A stretch of 64,000 bases of DNA from Protopterus annectens (lineage: Eukaryota > Chordata > Ceratodontiformes > Protopteridae). Both the position numbers and the translations under genes were made by a program. The notes under the pieces are model-generated. The model ran no database searches and had not been told where the DNA came from. It saw only the letters and a program-made list of their open reading frames with translations. The DNA is taken from assembly GCF_019279795.1 (NCBI RefSeq), contig NC_056743.1, positions 929,840,694 to 929,904,693 of the forward strand. Direction: 5' to 3'. Of the stretch, positions 49,988 to 58,277 are shown piece by piece. Each line of letters starts with the position of its first letter. Position 1 is the stretch's first letter.

Positions 49988-50190
49988 AATAAGTTATGTA
50001 CTCACCATAACGTTCCATCTTAGTTATACAATTTTTCTGCAACCTGTGGGTATACGGATCTGAGCCAGCAACTTTTTTCTAGCATCTGCTCCGAGCTCCT
50101 CCCCTTACCCATAATGCCCTACACCTCCTATCTTCCCTCAGATAGGAGTTTGCTGCAACTAACAATATATATGCAACTCAACCAAACAAC
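49988..50190 (-). repeat. DIRS-H 3' inverted terminal repeat
   Basis: It begins AAGTTATGTACTCACCATAA; the inner part (CTCCTCCCCTTACCCATAATG) mirrors 60760-60790. It pairs with about 60700-60891. It has an outer extension like the other elements. Confidence 0.85.
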
Positions 50191-50254
50191 CAACCTGAAA
50201 ACAGGATAAGGTCTGGGGGATGGAGGGAGGGAATGTTGCAGAAAAATATAGTAT

Positions 50255-50340
50255 AACTACTCAGATGGAACGTTATGGTGAGTACATAACTTCTTTATCT
50301 GAAGTAGTTAACTTCATTTTATCTGCAACCTGTGGGACAG
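50255..50340. repeat. DIRS-H internal complementary region
   Basis: The left half (to about 50292) mirrors the 49988 end. The right half (CTGAAGTAGTTAACTTCATT) mirrors the end near 60890, where the same bases occur in reverse complement. Confidence 0.85.
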
Positions 50341-50399
50341 AGTCCCCAGCTACTCCGATCCTGGAAGGCCCTTATGGAAGGATATTCCTGAGCACCGCA

Positions 50400-51269
50400 G
50401 AGCCAAATGATGCTCTACCCCTCAAAATCAGATCCAGTTTGTAATGGGAAATGAAGGTACGTGAATTGGCCCATGTCACTGCTGCACAAATATCGTCCAA
50501 GGGTACTCTGGACCAAAAAGCAGCAGAAGTTGCCATAGACCTGGTAGAGTGAGCCTTAACTATACCAGGAGGTAATAAACCTTTTGCTTTTTAAGCATGT
50601 GAAATGCAAAGAGTGATCCATCTGGCTAAAGAAACTTTAGAAATAGCTTTTCCCATAAATGCTTTGGAAAAGGAAACAATTGGTCAGTCTTGCGGAAAGA
50701 CTTCGTTATTTGAAACTAAAAGTGAAGTTATCTATGAACATCCAATAAATGGAGTTTGTATTCACCTTTATTTTGAAAACTGGGAAAGAAAACGGGCAGA
50801 TTAATGGACTGGTTTATGTTTGATTCAGATGCCACTTTAGGTAAGAAGGAAGGGTTAGTACTGAGGGAAACCCTATCCTTATGGAAGACTAAATAGGGAG
50901 GCACGGCAGACAAAGCTTGAAGCTCAGAAACTCTCCTAGCCGAAGTGATGGCTACTAGGAAAGCTGTCTTCCAGGACAAACATTTTAAGTCCACTGAAGC
51001 TGCAGGTTCAAAAGGAGGGGCAACCAATGCCTGTAAAACAAAAGTAAGGTCCCAAGGAGGAACAGAATCCTTGACAAGGGGCCGTAGCAGGAAAGTACCT
51101 TTGAGGAAAGCCTTGCACAGCCTAGAGGAGGCTAAGGCCATGTTGTCTTCGCCAACGTGAAAACTGGAAATGGCTGCCAATTGTACTTTCACTGTGGAGA
51201 AACTAGCTCCTTGCTGAAAAATACTAGACAGGAAGTCCAACACCACTGGAACAGGAGCTGTAAAGGGAT
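50400..51269 (-). pseudogene. DIRS-H tyrosine recombinase, C-terminal part
   Basis: Frame 50728-51246 (172 residues) has TSARRVSELQALSAVPPYLV (Arg) and FHKDRVSLSTNPSFLPKVAS. Downstream, in other frames at about 50440-50570, an HSTR-type box (near 50545) and the Tyr block remain. The N-terminal arm lies beyond DIRS-I, at 56175-56260. Confidence 0.82.
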
Positions 51270-51490
51270 AGTACAGTTGTGTACACCTACCATAAATGTA
51301 GATGTTCGAGTGTCTTCACTGTTGCAGTCATGACTGTAGGGTTGTCCCCTGCCGGCAGGCAGCCCTCGGTCGTCCAGAATCTGAAAGTCTGGGTCCGGCG
51401 TCGGCTGTTCAACCATGCTCCCTGACGTCAGAGCACCAGGAGTATAAAGCTGACAGCCGACACCATCTTCTCCAGTTTTTCTTGCCCCAG
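51270..51490 (-). repeat. DIRS-I 3' inverted terminal repeat with antisense promoter motifs
   Basis: Pairs with 55985-56174. On the plus strand it holds a consensus CRE TGACGTCA (51423-51430) and TATAAAG (51443-51449) facing into the element, antisense to its genes. An outer extension is present. Confidence 0.85.
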
Positions 51491-51609
51491 ATGTCAGGAG
51501 TCCCAAAATGAAAAAGGTCCCATAACCTTTGCAAATACACCTCAGAAGAATTGTGAAAAAAAGGAAATATACAAAAGTAAAAATAAGAGGGGACAGGAGG
51601 GAGGGAAAC

Positions 51610-51715
51610 CCAGACTGCAACAGTGAAGACACTCGAACATCTACATTTATGGTAGGTGTACACAACTGTACTATGTTCATCGTGTTTCACTGTTGCAGTC
51701 ATGACTGTAGGGTAG
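51610..51715. repeat. DIRS-I internal complementary region
   Basis: 51614-51672 mirrors the 51270 end; 51673-51712 mirrors the 56174 end, apart from three bases (ATG) missing at the actual terminus. No gene in 51491-51609. Confidence 0.88.
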
Positions 51716-51744
51716 AATCCCAAAGCTGAAAGAAAGGGAGGTGG

Positions 51745-52800
51745 TCATAAAGAAGAAGGGGCGGCTAAAAGGCCCTGCAAGACTGCAGAGGCAAAGCCTG
51801 CCCTAGACCTGGAGGAGAGAGGTAAATTGTAGTGCTTAGAAAAAGTATGCACTGAACTCCAAGTTGCAGCTTCCAAAAAGTCTTTGGTAGGAAGGCCGCA
51901 GAAGTGGCAGCAGCTCTGGTGGAATGAGTCTGTATACTCCCTGGGATTTGCTTTCCATGGTGTGAATAACAAAATCTGATTCCATGAGCAATCCATTTAG
52001 AAATTGTCTGTTTTGAAATGGCTTTACCTTGGGAACTTGAAGCATAAGAAACAAACAATTGTTCTGATTTTCTGATGTCCTTGGTTCTGTTCAGGTAAAA
52101 ACGTAGTTGTCTGTGTACATCCAAGGAATGTAAGATCCTTTCCCCTTTATTTTGAGGAGTGGGGAAAAAGGTTGGCAAGTGGATAGTTTGATTTAAAGCC
52201 ACTTTGGAAACCACCTTAGGCATGAAGGTAGGATTAGTCCTCAAAGATACCCTGTCTTGATGAAAAATAATATAAGGTTCCACAGCCATAAGAGCTTGTA
52301 ACTCTGAAACTCTCCTGGCAGAGGTTAGTGCTAACAGGATAGCTGTCTTCCAAGATAAAAACTTGATGTCAGAAGAGGCAGCAGGCTCAAAAGGAGGCAA
52401 GGTTAGTTTTTCCAAAACATAGTTGAGATCCCAAGCAGGAATGGGAGGAGATCTAGGAGGTCTTAAGTTCTAAGCTCCTCTGAGAAACTGTCTCATGAGC
52501 TGGAGGGAAAAGATGGGAGGGTCTGTATTATAATGAGCAGAAATAGCAGAGGCATGTATCTTAATGGAAGAGAAAGAGAGACCCTTATGTAAGAGATCTG
52601 TCAGGTAAAGTAAAATTAAAGTAATGCTAGGAAGAAGAGGATCAGAATCCTGAGCCTGCATCCAGGAACAAAATCTTTTCCATTTTCCTGCATAAGATTT
52701 TCTAGTGCTAGGACGTCTGGCTTCTAAAATGACATCCATAACCTGCTTGGGTAGGAAAGAAGAAATCAAAGGCCCTGGATTAACCAGGCCGCCAGGCTGA
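51745..52800 (-). pseudogene. DIRS-I tyrosine recombinase, frameshifted
   Basis: Frame 51765-52415 (216 residues) has TSARRVSELQALMAVEPYII (Arg), HSTRAAATSAAFL (His and Arg) and then loses frame. The Tyr block (HTFSKHYNLPLSSRS) is in frame 51745-51996. The N-terminal arm (EARRPSTRKSYAGKWKRFCS) is in the 52470-54035 frame, separated by a stop near 52470. A deletion of a few codons at about 51890 removes the GV-TKD segment. Confidence 0.84.
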
Positions 52801-52804
52801 GAGT

Positions 52805-53929
52805 TCAGACGTGTAGAACCTGACCCTGATGTTGGGACAGAAGGTTCGGAGACTGAGGTAAAACCCAAGGGGGCTCCAGGTATAGTTTTTTTAGAGTTGG
52901 ATACCAAAACTGCCGAGGCCAATTTGGAGCCAGCAAGATTATCATCTTGGGCTTGTCCTGTTTTATCTTCAATAAAACCTGTGGAAGAAGAGGAAAAGGC
53001 GGAAAGGCATATCCAGAGAGGTTCCTCCAACTGAATGACAGGGAATCCACTTTCCATGCTTCTCTGTGGAAAGTCCTGGTGCACAAATTCTGTAGTTGAT
53101 GACTGAGATGGGACGCAAAGAGGTCTATGTGAGGACATCCCCAGACTGCTGTTATCATCCTGAATATTTTGGTGTCCAGCATCCACTCGTGTGGATCCGA
53201 AAGGTTTCTGCTCAGACTGTCTGCCAGGAAGTTTTGTTTCCCTGGTAGAAACTGAGCTTGAAGACCCAGATTGCAAGATAGAGCTGTGTTCCATAGATCC
53301 ATGGCTAGTCTGCAAAGGGGGTAGGAATGAGATCCCCCTTGCTTGTTTATGTACCACATAACTGTGGTGTTGTCTGTCCGTATTAGCAGTTGTCCTAGTT
53401 GTAAGAGATTCCTGAAGGCCAATAGAGCTTTCTGAACGGCTAACATTTCCTTTAAGTTGATATGCAGGTGCTTCTGATCCTTTGTCCAAAGGCCCTGCAG
53501 ACAATTGCCCTGAAAATGGGCTCCCCAAGCATAATCCAAGGCGTCCGTGGTTAGAATCTGAGTGGCAGGAGGCAGACGGAAGGGTTTCTCTTTGTTTAGA
53601 GCACATGCCCTGGACCACCAAAGAAATTCCTTTTGAAGGCAAGGAAGGACGGAGATCAGTATGTCTAAACTGTGGCAATGCTGAGACCATACACTTTTTA
53701 GGTACCACTGTATTTTCCTCATGTGTAGTCTTGCATATGGTATGAGAAGGATGCAGGAGGCCATGTAACCCAAAGCCTGCAGGAATTTCCTTGCAGATAG
53801 TTGAGTTAAAGTTGCCAAGGTTCTGAAAGTTGAAGCCAGCTGTAATTGTTTTTCGGATGTCAGAAATGCCATCTGGGTTGTGGTGTTTAAAAGTGCACCC
53901 AGAAAAGTTATCTGTTGTGATGGTGTCAA
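52805..53929 (-). CDS. DIRS-I RNase H and methyltransferase-like region (374 residues)
   Basis: Long uninterrupted frame that starts in the RT connection (LGYMASCILLIPYARLHMRK). It continues through RNase H (ILTTDALDYAWGAHFQG, HINLKEMLAVQKALLAF, RTDNTTVMWYINKQGG) and the methyltransferase-like region (WGCPHIDLFAS, KVDSLSFSW, YAFPPFPL, IILLAPNWPRQFWYPTL). All main blocks are present. The beginning is artificial: RT upstream is in another frame. The 52470-54035 frame over the same bases is mostly a shadow until it becomes the recombinase arm. Confidence 0.83.
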   Translation of the reverse strand: MTPSQQITFLGALLNTTTQMAFLTSEKQLQLASTFRTLATLTQLSARKFLQALGYMASCILLIPYARLHMRKIQWYLKSVWSQHCHSLDILISVLPCLQKEFLWWSRACALNKEKPFRLPPATQILTTDALDYAWGAHFQGNCLQGLWTKDQKHLHINLKEMLAVQKALLAFRNLLQLGQLLIRTDNTTVMWYINKQGGSHSYPLCRLAMDLWNTALSCNLGLQAQFLPGKQNFLADSLSRNLSDPHEWMLDTKIFRMITAVWGCPHIDLFASHLSHQLQNLCTRTFHREAWKVDSLSFSWRNLSGYAFPPFPLLPQVLLKIKQDKPKMIILLAPNWPRQFWYPTLKKLYLEPPWVLPQSPNLLSQHQGQVLHV

Positions 53930-54680
53930 ATTTGACTTTTTTATGTTTACAGAGAATCACAGGAACTTGAGGAGGTTCTGTACAAATTCTAGATGCTGGA
54001 GTAAGACATCCTTGCTGTCTGCCTGAATTAGACAATCATCCTAATAAGGGTAAATTTGAATTCCCTTGAGTCTGCAGTAAGCTAATACTGGAGCCAGGCA
54101 TTTGGTGAAGACCCTGGGTGCAGTAGACAATCCAAAGGGCAGCACAGAGAATTGAAAGTGCCTCGATCCGGCCTTGAACCGGAGGTATTTTCTGCGATCC
54201 TGCCCGATGGGAATGTGTAAATATGCCTCCTTTAAATCCAAAGTTACCATCCATGCATCTTTCGACAGCATTGGAAGTAGATGCTGTAGAGTAGGCATCT
54301 TGAATTTTGGAATCTCTAGAAAGGTGTTCAAGACCGACAGATCCAGAATGGGTCTCCATGAGTTTTGCTTCCTTGGGACTAGAAAGAGCCTTGAGTAAAA
54401 ACCTTTTCCCATCTCTGAAAGTGGAACCAGTTCTATGGCATTCATAGCCAAAAGAGCTTCCACCTGGTTTAAGGCCTCCGTCCACTGATGTTTTGGAAGG
54501 TCTGGCCATCCGCTTGGCCTTGGCAAGGTATGAAAATGGAATTTGTAACCTCTTAAAACCACATCCCAAACCCATTTGTCTTGGGTTATTTGAGTCCAAT
54601 TTTGATAAAAAAGAGAGAGTTTTCCTCCGAGAGGGGCTTCCAGGCAAGAAGTTCCTGTAGCCCAACAGATGGAGTCATTG
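53930..54680 (-). pseudogene. DIRS-I reverse transcriptase with a stop in its active site
   Basis: Frame 54041-54562 has YKFHFHTLPRPSGWPDLPKH, FYSRLFLVPRKQNSWRPILD, TLDLKEAYLHIPIGQDRRKY (motif A) and FSVLPFGLSTAPRVFTKCL (motif B). It then stops in the active site: the Leu codon of YLDD is TAG at about 54041, giving Y-stop-D-D. A small deletion follows. This is a precise loss of function of an otherwise well-kept RT. Confidence 0.84.
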
Positions 54681-54830
54681 AGTTTGTTTCCTTTGAGTTT
54701 GTGACCTGTCCTCTCCTCCCCTAGGGGTGGAAGCAGTCCACTGTCTTGGTCTATAAGAAGCTTGTGTTTGAGGCCTTCCTCTGGAGCATCTATATCTACC
54801 CCTCTGAGGCCTGTCTGAAGTGGGAAAGGA

Positions 54831-55857
54831 TCAATTTTTTGAAGGCCAATTCCTGCTAAATCTAGGTGGCTGTACTTTTAAGAAATCTTTAACTGTTTGC
54901 ATGGATTTCGCCTTATCCTCCATCTTTTTAATCACCTTTTCAGCTTTTGATCCAAACAAAACATTATGCTGAACAGGAGCATCCAATAATTTAGCCTTTA
55001 CTTGTTCAGGCAAATTTTGTTCCTTTAGCCATGCATGCCTTCTAATAACTGTGCCAGAGGCCGCAGCCCTACAAGAAGCCTCCAAGGTATCAAATCACAG
55101 TGTAAACCATGCTTCCCAACTTGTTCAGTGGCATGCAATAAGTCATGTAATTCCTTATCATCTGCACAGGGAGAAATGGAAGTAAGTTTTTGTTTTAAAA
55201 CAGACAAGAGAAATTGCTGGTATTTAAGCATATGAAACTGACAGTTTAAAGCCCTAATGGACAAAGTAGCAGAGCCGGTTCAGAGGAGGCCTGTGTTGTA
55301 GTCTTTGATTTAGAAGGAGTCTTTGCCTTTGGCTTTGCCTTTATTAGAAGCTGAGTAGGCCTGAAAACCCCTTCGGAAGCCGGTACCTGCACAGCGGCTC
55401 CAGACCCATCAGAAGGAGCACTGTCCGAAGGTCCTGCAACAGAAATATTTAAAGGCCTGGTTGGCTCCTCATGAGAGTCCGTTTCGGCCATCGGTTCTGA
55501 AATGGCCGATGACAGGGGCTGCAAAAGCGCCTCACTGACGACGAACGAACCTGAAGCTGGCTCCACTTGTGCGCTATCATCAGATTTGGACCTCTGAGGC
55601 CTGTCTTTATCCTTGCGACGTTTGTGAACTCCGGTAGCCGGAACTGTATCCGACGACATTTTACAGTTAAAGCGCCTACCGAAGTAATGAAAAGCAAAAT
55701 CGTACCTTCGCTTAATTGTACGTTGATTGAATCTAGCACAAAACTGACAACTAGCTACGTCGTGGTCAGGGCCTAAGCAAGGAATACAGTAAGAATGAAA
55801 ATCCTTATGAGGTATTTGCTTCCCACTCGAAAAACAATTATTAACTTTTTCTGACAT
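54831..55857 (-). pseudogene. DIRS-I gag with deleted acidic centre
   Basis: The frame from MSEKVNN (55857) has the Cys/His cluster (GKQIPHKDFHSYCIPCLG), though CxxC is changed to CFSSG, losing one Cys. It runs to about 55270, then jumps straight to RALNCQFHMLKYQQFLLSVL (55025-55264) and on to RRHAWLKEQNLPEQVKAKLL (54831-55085). The acidic centre and the DRYYRVPD block, present in DIRS-C, D and E, are missing, so roughly 0.7 kb has been lost near 55270. Confidence 0.82.
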
Positions 55858-55984
55858 CGGAGTGGAGCAAGAAAAAGTTTCCCTAATGGGGTACTTAGCT
55901 TTGAGTGGAGAAGAAAATCTTCGGACTGAAGTATATCAGAAAAAATCATCAGGAGTCAGCCGACCGGCACTTGCGAACTGCTAT

Positions 55985-56174
55985 CACCGCACAGCAAGAA
56001 AGACTGGGGAAGATGGCGTCGGCTGTCAGCTTTATACTCCTGGCGCTCTGACGTCAGGGAGCATGGTTGAACAGCCGACGCCGGACCCAGACTTTGGGAT
56101 TCTGGCCGACCGAGGGCTGCCTGCCAGCAGGGGAGAACCCTACAGTCATGACTGCAACAGTGAAACACGAACAT
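55985..56174 (-). repeat. DIRS-I 5' inverted terminal repeat and promoter
   Basis: Mirror of 51300-51490. On the minus strand CRE TGACGTCA (56049-56056) lies 12 bases before TATAAAG (56030-56036), the same spacing as in DIRS-C. The gag start is about 170 bases downstream. Confidence 0.85.
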
Positions 56175-56520
56175 CTATTTCTCTCTGTGAAGCCCAAATG
56201 GAAAAGCGCTTCCATTTACTGTAATATAGTTTTCTAGTGGAATCTTTACGAGAGGCCACTAGAATCGATTTGACCTGGGATGAAAGACAGGGAGTCCTGG
56301 CGATTAACGGAACTGGAGCAACCAATCTGTAAGCTTGAGGCTGCCCAGATTGGGTGGACTTGTCCCTGACGGATGGGAAATTAGATCCAGGCAGGGATCC
56401 AGAACCCACGGGGGAGCTAATAGATGAGACCAAAGGAATGGGAACCAAACCTGACGAGGCCAGAACGGGACAATGAGGATCACTTTGCACCATAGTCGGC
56501 AAGCTTTCTGAAGAAACTTC
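56175..56520 (-). pseudogene. DIRS-H tyrosine recombinase, N-terminal arm
   Basis: Frame 56146-56724 ends KDSTRKLYYSKWKRFSIWAS, the arm-binding start of the recombinase, then runs across the DIRS-I boundary. It overlaps the methyltransferase-like end (56304 on) in another frame, as in the other elements. It continues on the far side at 51269. Confidence 0.8.
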
Positions 56521-57542
56521 GGAATGAGTGGCAATGGAGGATAAGCATACAGAAGCTCGGGGGGCCAAGCATGGACTAGAGCATCTCTGGGGACTTCCCC
56601 TGGTGAGGGAATCAGAGCGAAGAACTCGCTGCACTTCGCGTTGGAAGGAGATGCGAAGAGATCGCAGCAAGGCTGACCCCATGCCAGAAAAATCTCCTCC
56701 GCTACTGATTTTTTCAGAGACCACTCATAGGGCATCAGAATGGCCTGGCTCAAAATGTCCGCTAAAATGTTGGAGCGCCCCGGGATGTGCATTGCTATCA
56801 GACACCGACCGGTGGCAATCACCCATTCCCACACTCTCATGGCCTCACGACACAGAGGGTAGGATCTGGTTCCCCCATGCCTGTTGATATACCAGACGAC
56901 CGACATGTTGTCTGACTGAATTGCAATCAATCCGAGAGGGAGGACTGTGTGAAAGGCTTCCAATGCTAAAAGCACTGCCCTCATCTCTAGAACATTTATG
57001 TGCAAATTGGTCTCTGTTTGGGACCACGTGCCTTGGAATGTCCTTCCCAAACAGTGCCCCCCCACCCGAGTTGGGAAGCGTCCGTGGTCGCTGTGGTTTG
57101 GACTGTGGTTGATGCAAATGGACTTCCTGTTGATATCTCCGGTGACGTCAGCCACCAAAGAAGAGATGTCCTGCAGACGTGGCTGATCTTGATCGAAAAT
57201 TCCATGGGTAGGTCTAGCCAGGACCACTGGACCGCCAGAGTCCATTGAAGAACCCGCATGTGAAGACATGCATATGGCAGAATAGATATGGCGGCATCCA
57301 TGGAGCCTAGAGCCCGGAGAACCTCGCTCACCTTTGAAGACTGGGAGTTTGCTATCTGAGCTATGTGGCTCCCGAGATGTAGAATCCTGTCTGGAGTTAG
57401 AAAATACCTTCATCTGCAAAGTGTCTAACCGTGCCCCAATGAAGTCTAGAATTTGTACTGGTTGCAATTGGGATTTGTGAACATTGACTGTAATTCCCAA
57501 TGAGTCTGCTAATCGAATGAAATAATCTCGGGCCAGACACAA
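56304..57542 (-). CDS. DIRS-H RNase H and methyltransferase-like region (412 residues)
   Basis: Long frame. After an N-terminal part partly out of register, it has RNase H blocks (HINVLEMRAVLLALEAFHTV, IQSDNMSVVWYINRHGGTRS, HIPGRSNILADILSQ). The methyltransferase-like region has CDLFASPSNAKCSEFFAL, RDALVHAWP, LYAYPPLPL and VILIVPFWPRQVWFPFL. The first catalytic Asp of RNase H (TDASQLGWGG) is in frame 56996-57331, so a shift near 57120 breaks the domain. The methyltransferase-like part is intact. Confidence 0.82.
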   Translation of the reverse strand: MCLARDYFIRLADSLGITVNVHKSQLQPVQILDFIGARLDTLQMKVFSNSRQDSTSREPHSSDSKLPVFKGERGSPGSRLHGCRHIYSAICMSSHAGSSMDSGGPVVLARPTHGIFDQDQPRLQDISSLVADVTGDINRKSICINHSPNHSDHGRFPTRVGGHCLGRTFQGTWSQTETNLHINVLEMRAVLLALEAFHTVLPLGLIAIQSDNMSVVWYINRHGGTRSYPLCREAMRVWEWVIATGRCLIAMHIPGRSNILADILSQAILMPYEWSLKKSVAEEIFLAWGQPCCDLFASPSNAKCSEFFALIPSPGEVPRDALVHAWPPELLYAYPPLPLIPKFLQKACRLWCKVILIVPFWPRQVWFPFLWSHLLAPPWVLDPCLDLISHPSGTSPPNLGSLKLTDWLLQFR

Positions 57543-58200
57543 GTGACGTGCGCAGCGAAGAGCCAGTCGTCCAGGTAAGGAAACACCTGAATATCCTGAA
57601 GCCTCAGGTGGGCCACTACAACTGCCATTACCTTGGTGAACACCCTGGGGGCTGTGATGAGACTAAAGGGTAGGGCCCTGAACTGAAAGTGACTGGCTCC
57701 CAGCCAGAAGCGCAGAAACTTGCTGGAGCTTATGTGTATTTTGATGTGGTAGTAAGCATCCTGAAGGTCTAACGAGCACATGCAGTCGCACTCTCGGAGA
57801 TAAGGTAGAATGGACTGTAGAGTGACCATCCGGAATTTCTGTTTTGCTACCGACAGGTTTAATGTGGACAGGTCTAGAATGGGCCTGAGGTCCCCAGTCT
57901 TTTTTGGCACCAAAAAGAACCTTGAGTAGACGCCTAATCCGGACTGATCAGGGTGAACCTTTTCCATGGCTCGTTTGATAAGCAGCTTTGAAACCTCTAG
58001 AGCTGCGGCCACCCTGTGAGCGGGTGGAACATCCGGGAGGTGTCTTGTAATATTTGGAGGGGCAAAGAAAGGAATAGAGTAACCTCTGAATATTATCTGA
58101 AGAACCCAGCGATCTGTTGTAATGGACTCCCATGCTGCTGGGTGTAAGGACAATCGTTCCCCGACTGCCTCCAGAGTATGACAGTCGGGCAACCCCTCAG
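57509..58200 (-). CDS. DIRS-H reverse transcriptase (fingers and palm, 227 residues)
   Basis: Uninterrupted frame: LEAVGERLSLHPAAWESITT, YSRFFLVPKKTGDLRPILDL, SLDLQDAYYHIKIHISSSKF (motif A), FRALPFSLITAPRVFTKVM (motif B) and VFPYLDDWLFAA (motif C intact). It ends by frameshift at 57509 in the thumb. It is the best RT of group 1 here. The Gly of the LPFGL block is Ser. Confidence 0.85.
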
Positions 58201-58277
58201 GGCTGCTGACTGGGTCTATCAGAAAAGGGTTCCCTAGACCCGAAGTTCCTGGGACGCCCTCTACCTCTGGGTCGGCG

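Larger units (their letters stand above)
51270..56174 (-). mobile_element. DIRS-I, group 2 DIRS-like element inside DIRS-H recombinase
   Basis: 4905 bases. The left end AGTACAGTTGTGTACACC was fixed from the internal complementary region (junction 51672/51673). The right end is ACGAACAT, three bases shorter than the mirrored copy predicts. It has YR, RH-MT, RT, a gag with a deletion of the acidic centre, and both repeats. It is about 0.7 kb shorter than DIRS-C and D, which is accounted for by gag. It is inserted without target duplication. Confidence 0.9.

Noticed and set aside
52470-54035. A single 521-residue DIRS-I protein
   Set aside because: Only its C-terminal part (recombinase arm, about 52470-52800) matches the family. 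The remainder is a shifted shadow of the RNase H frame 52805-53929.
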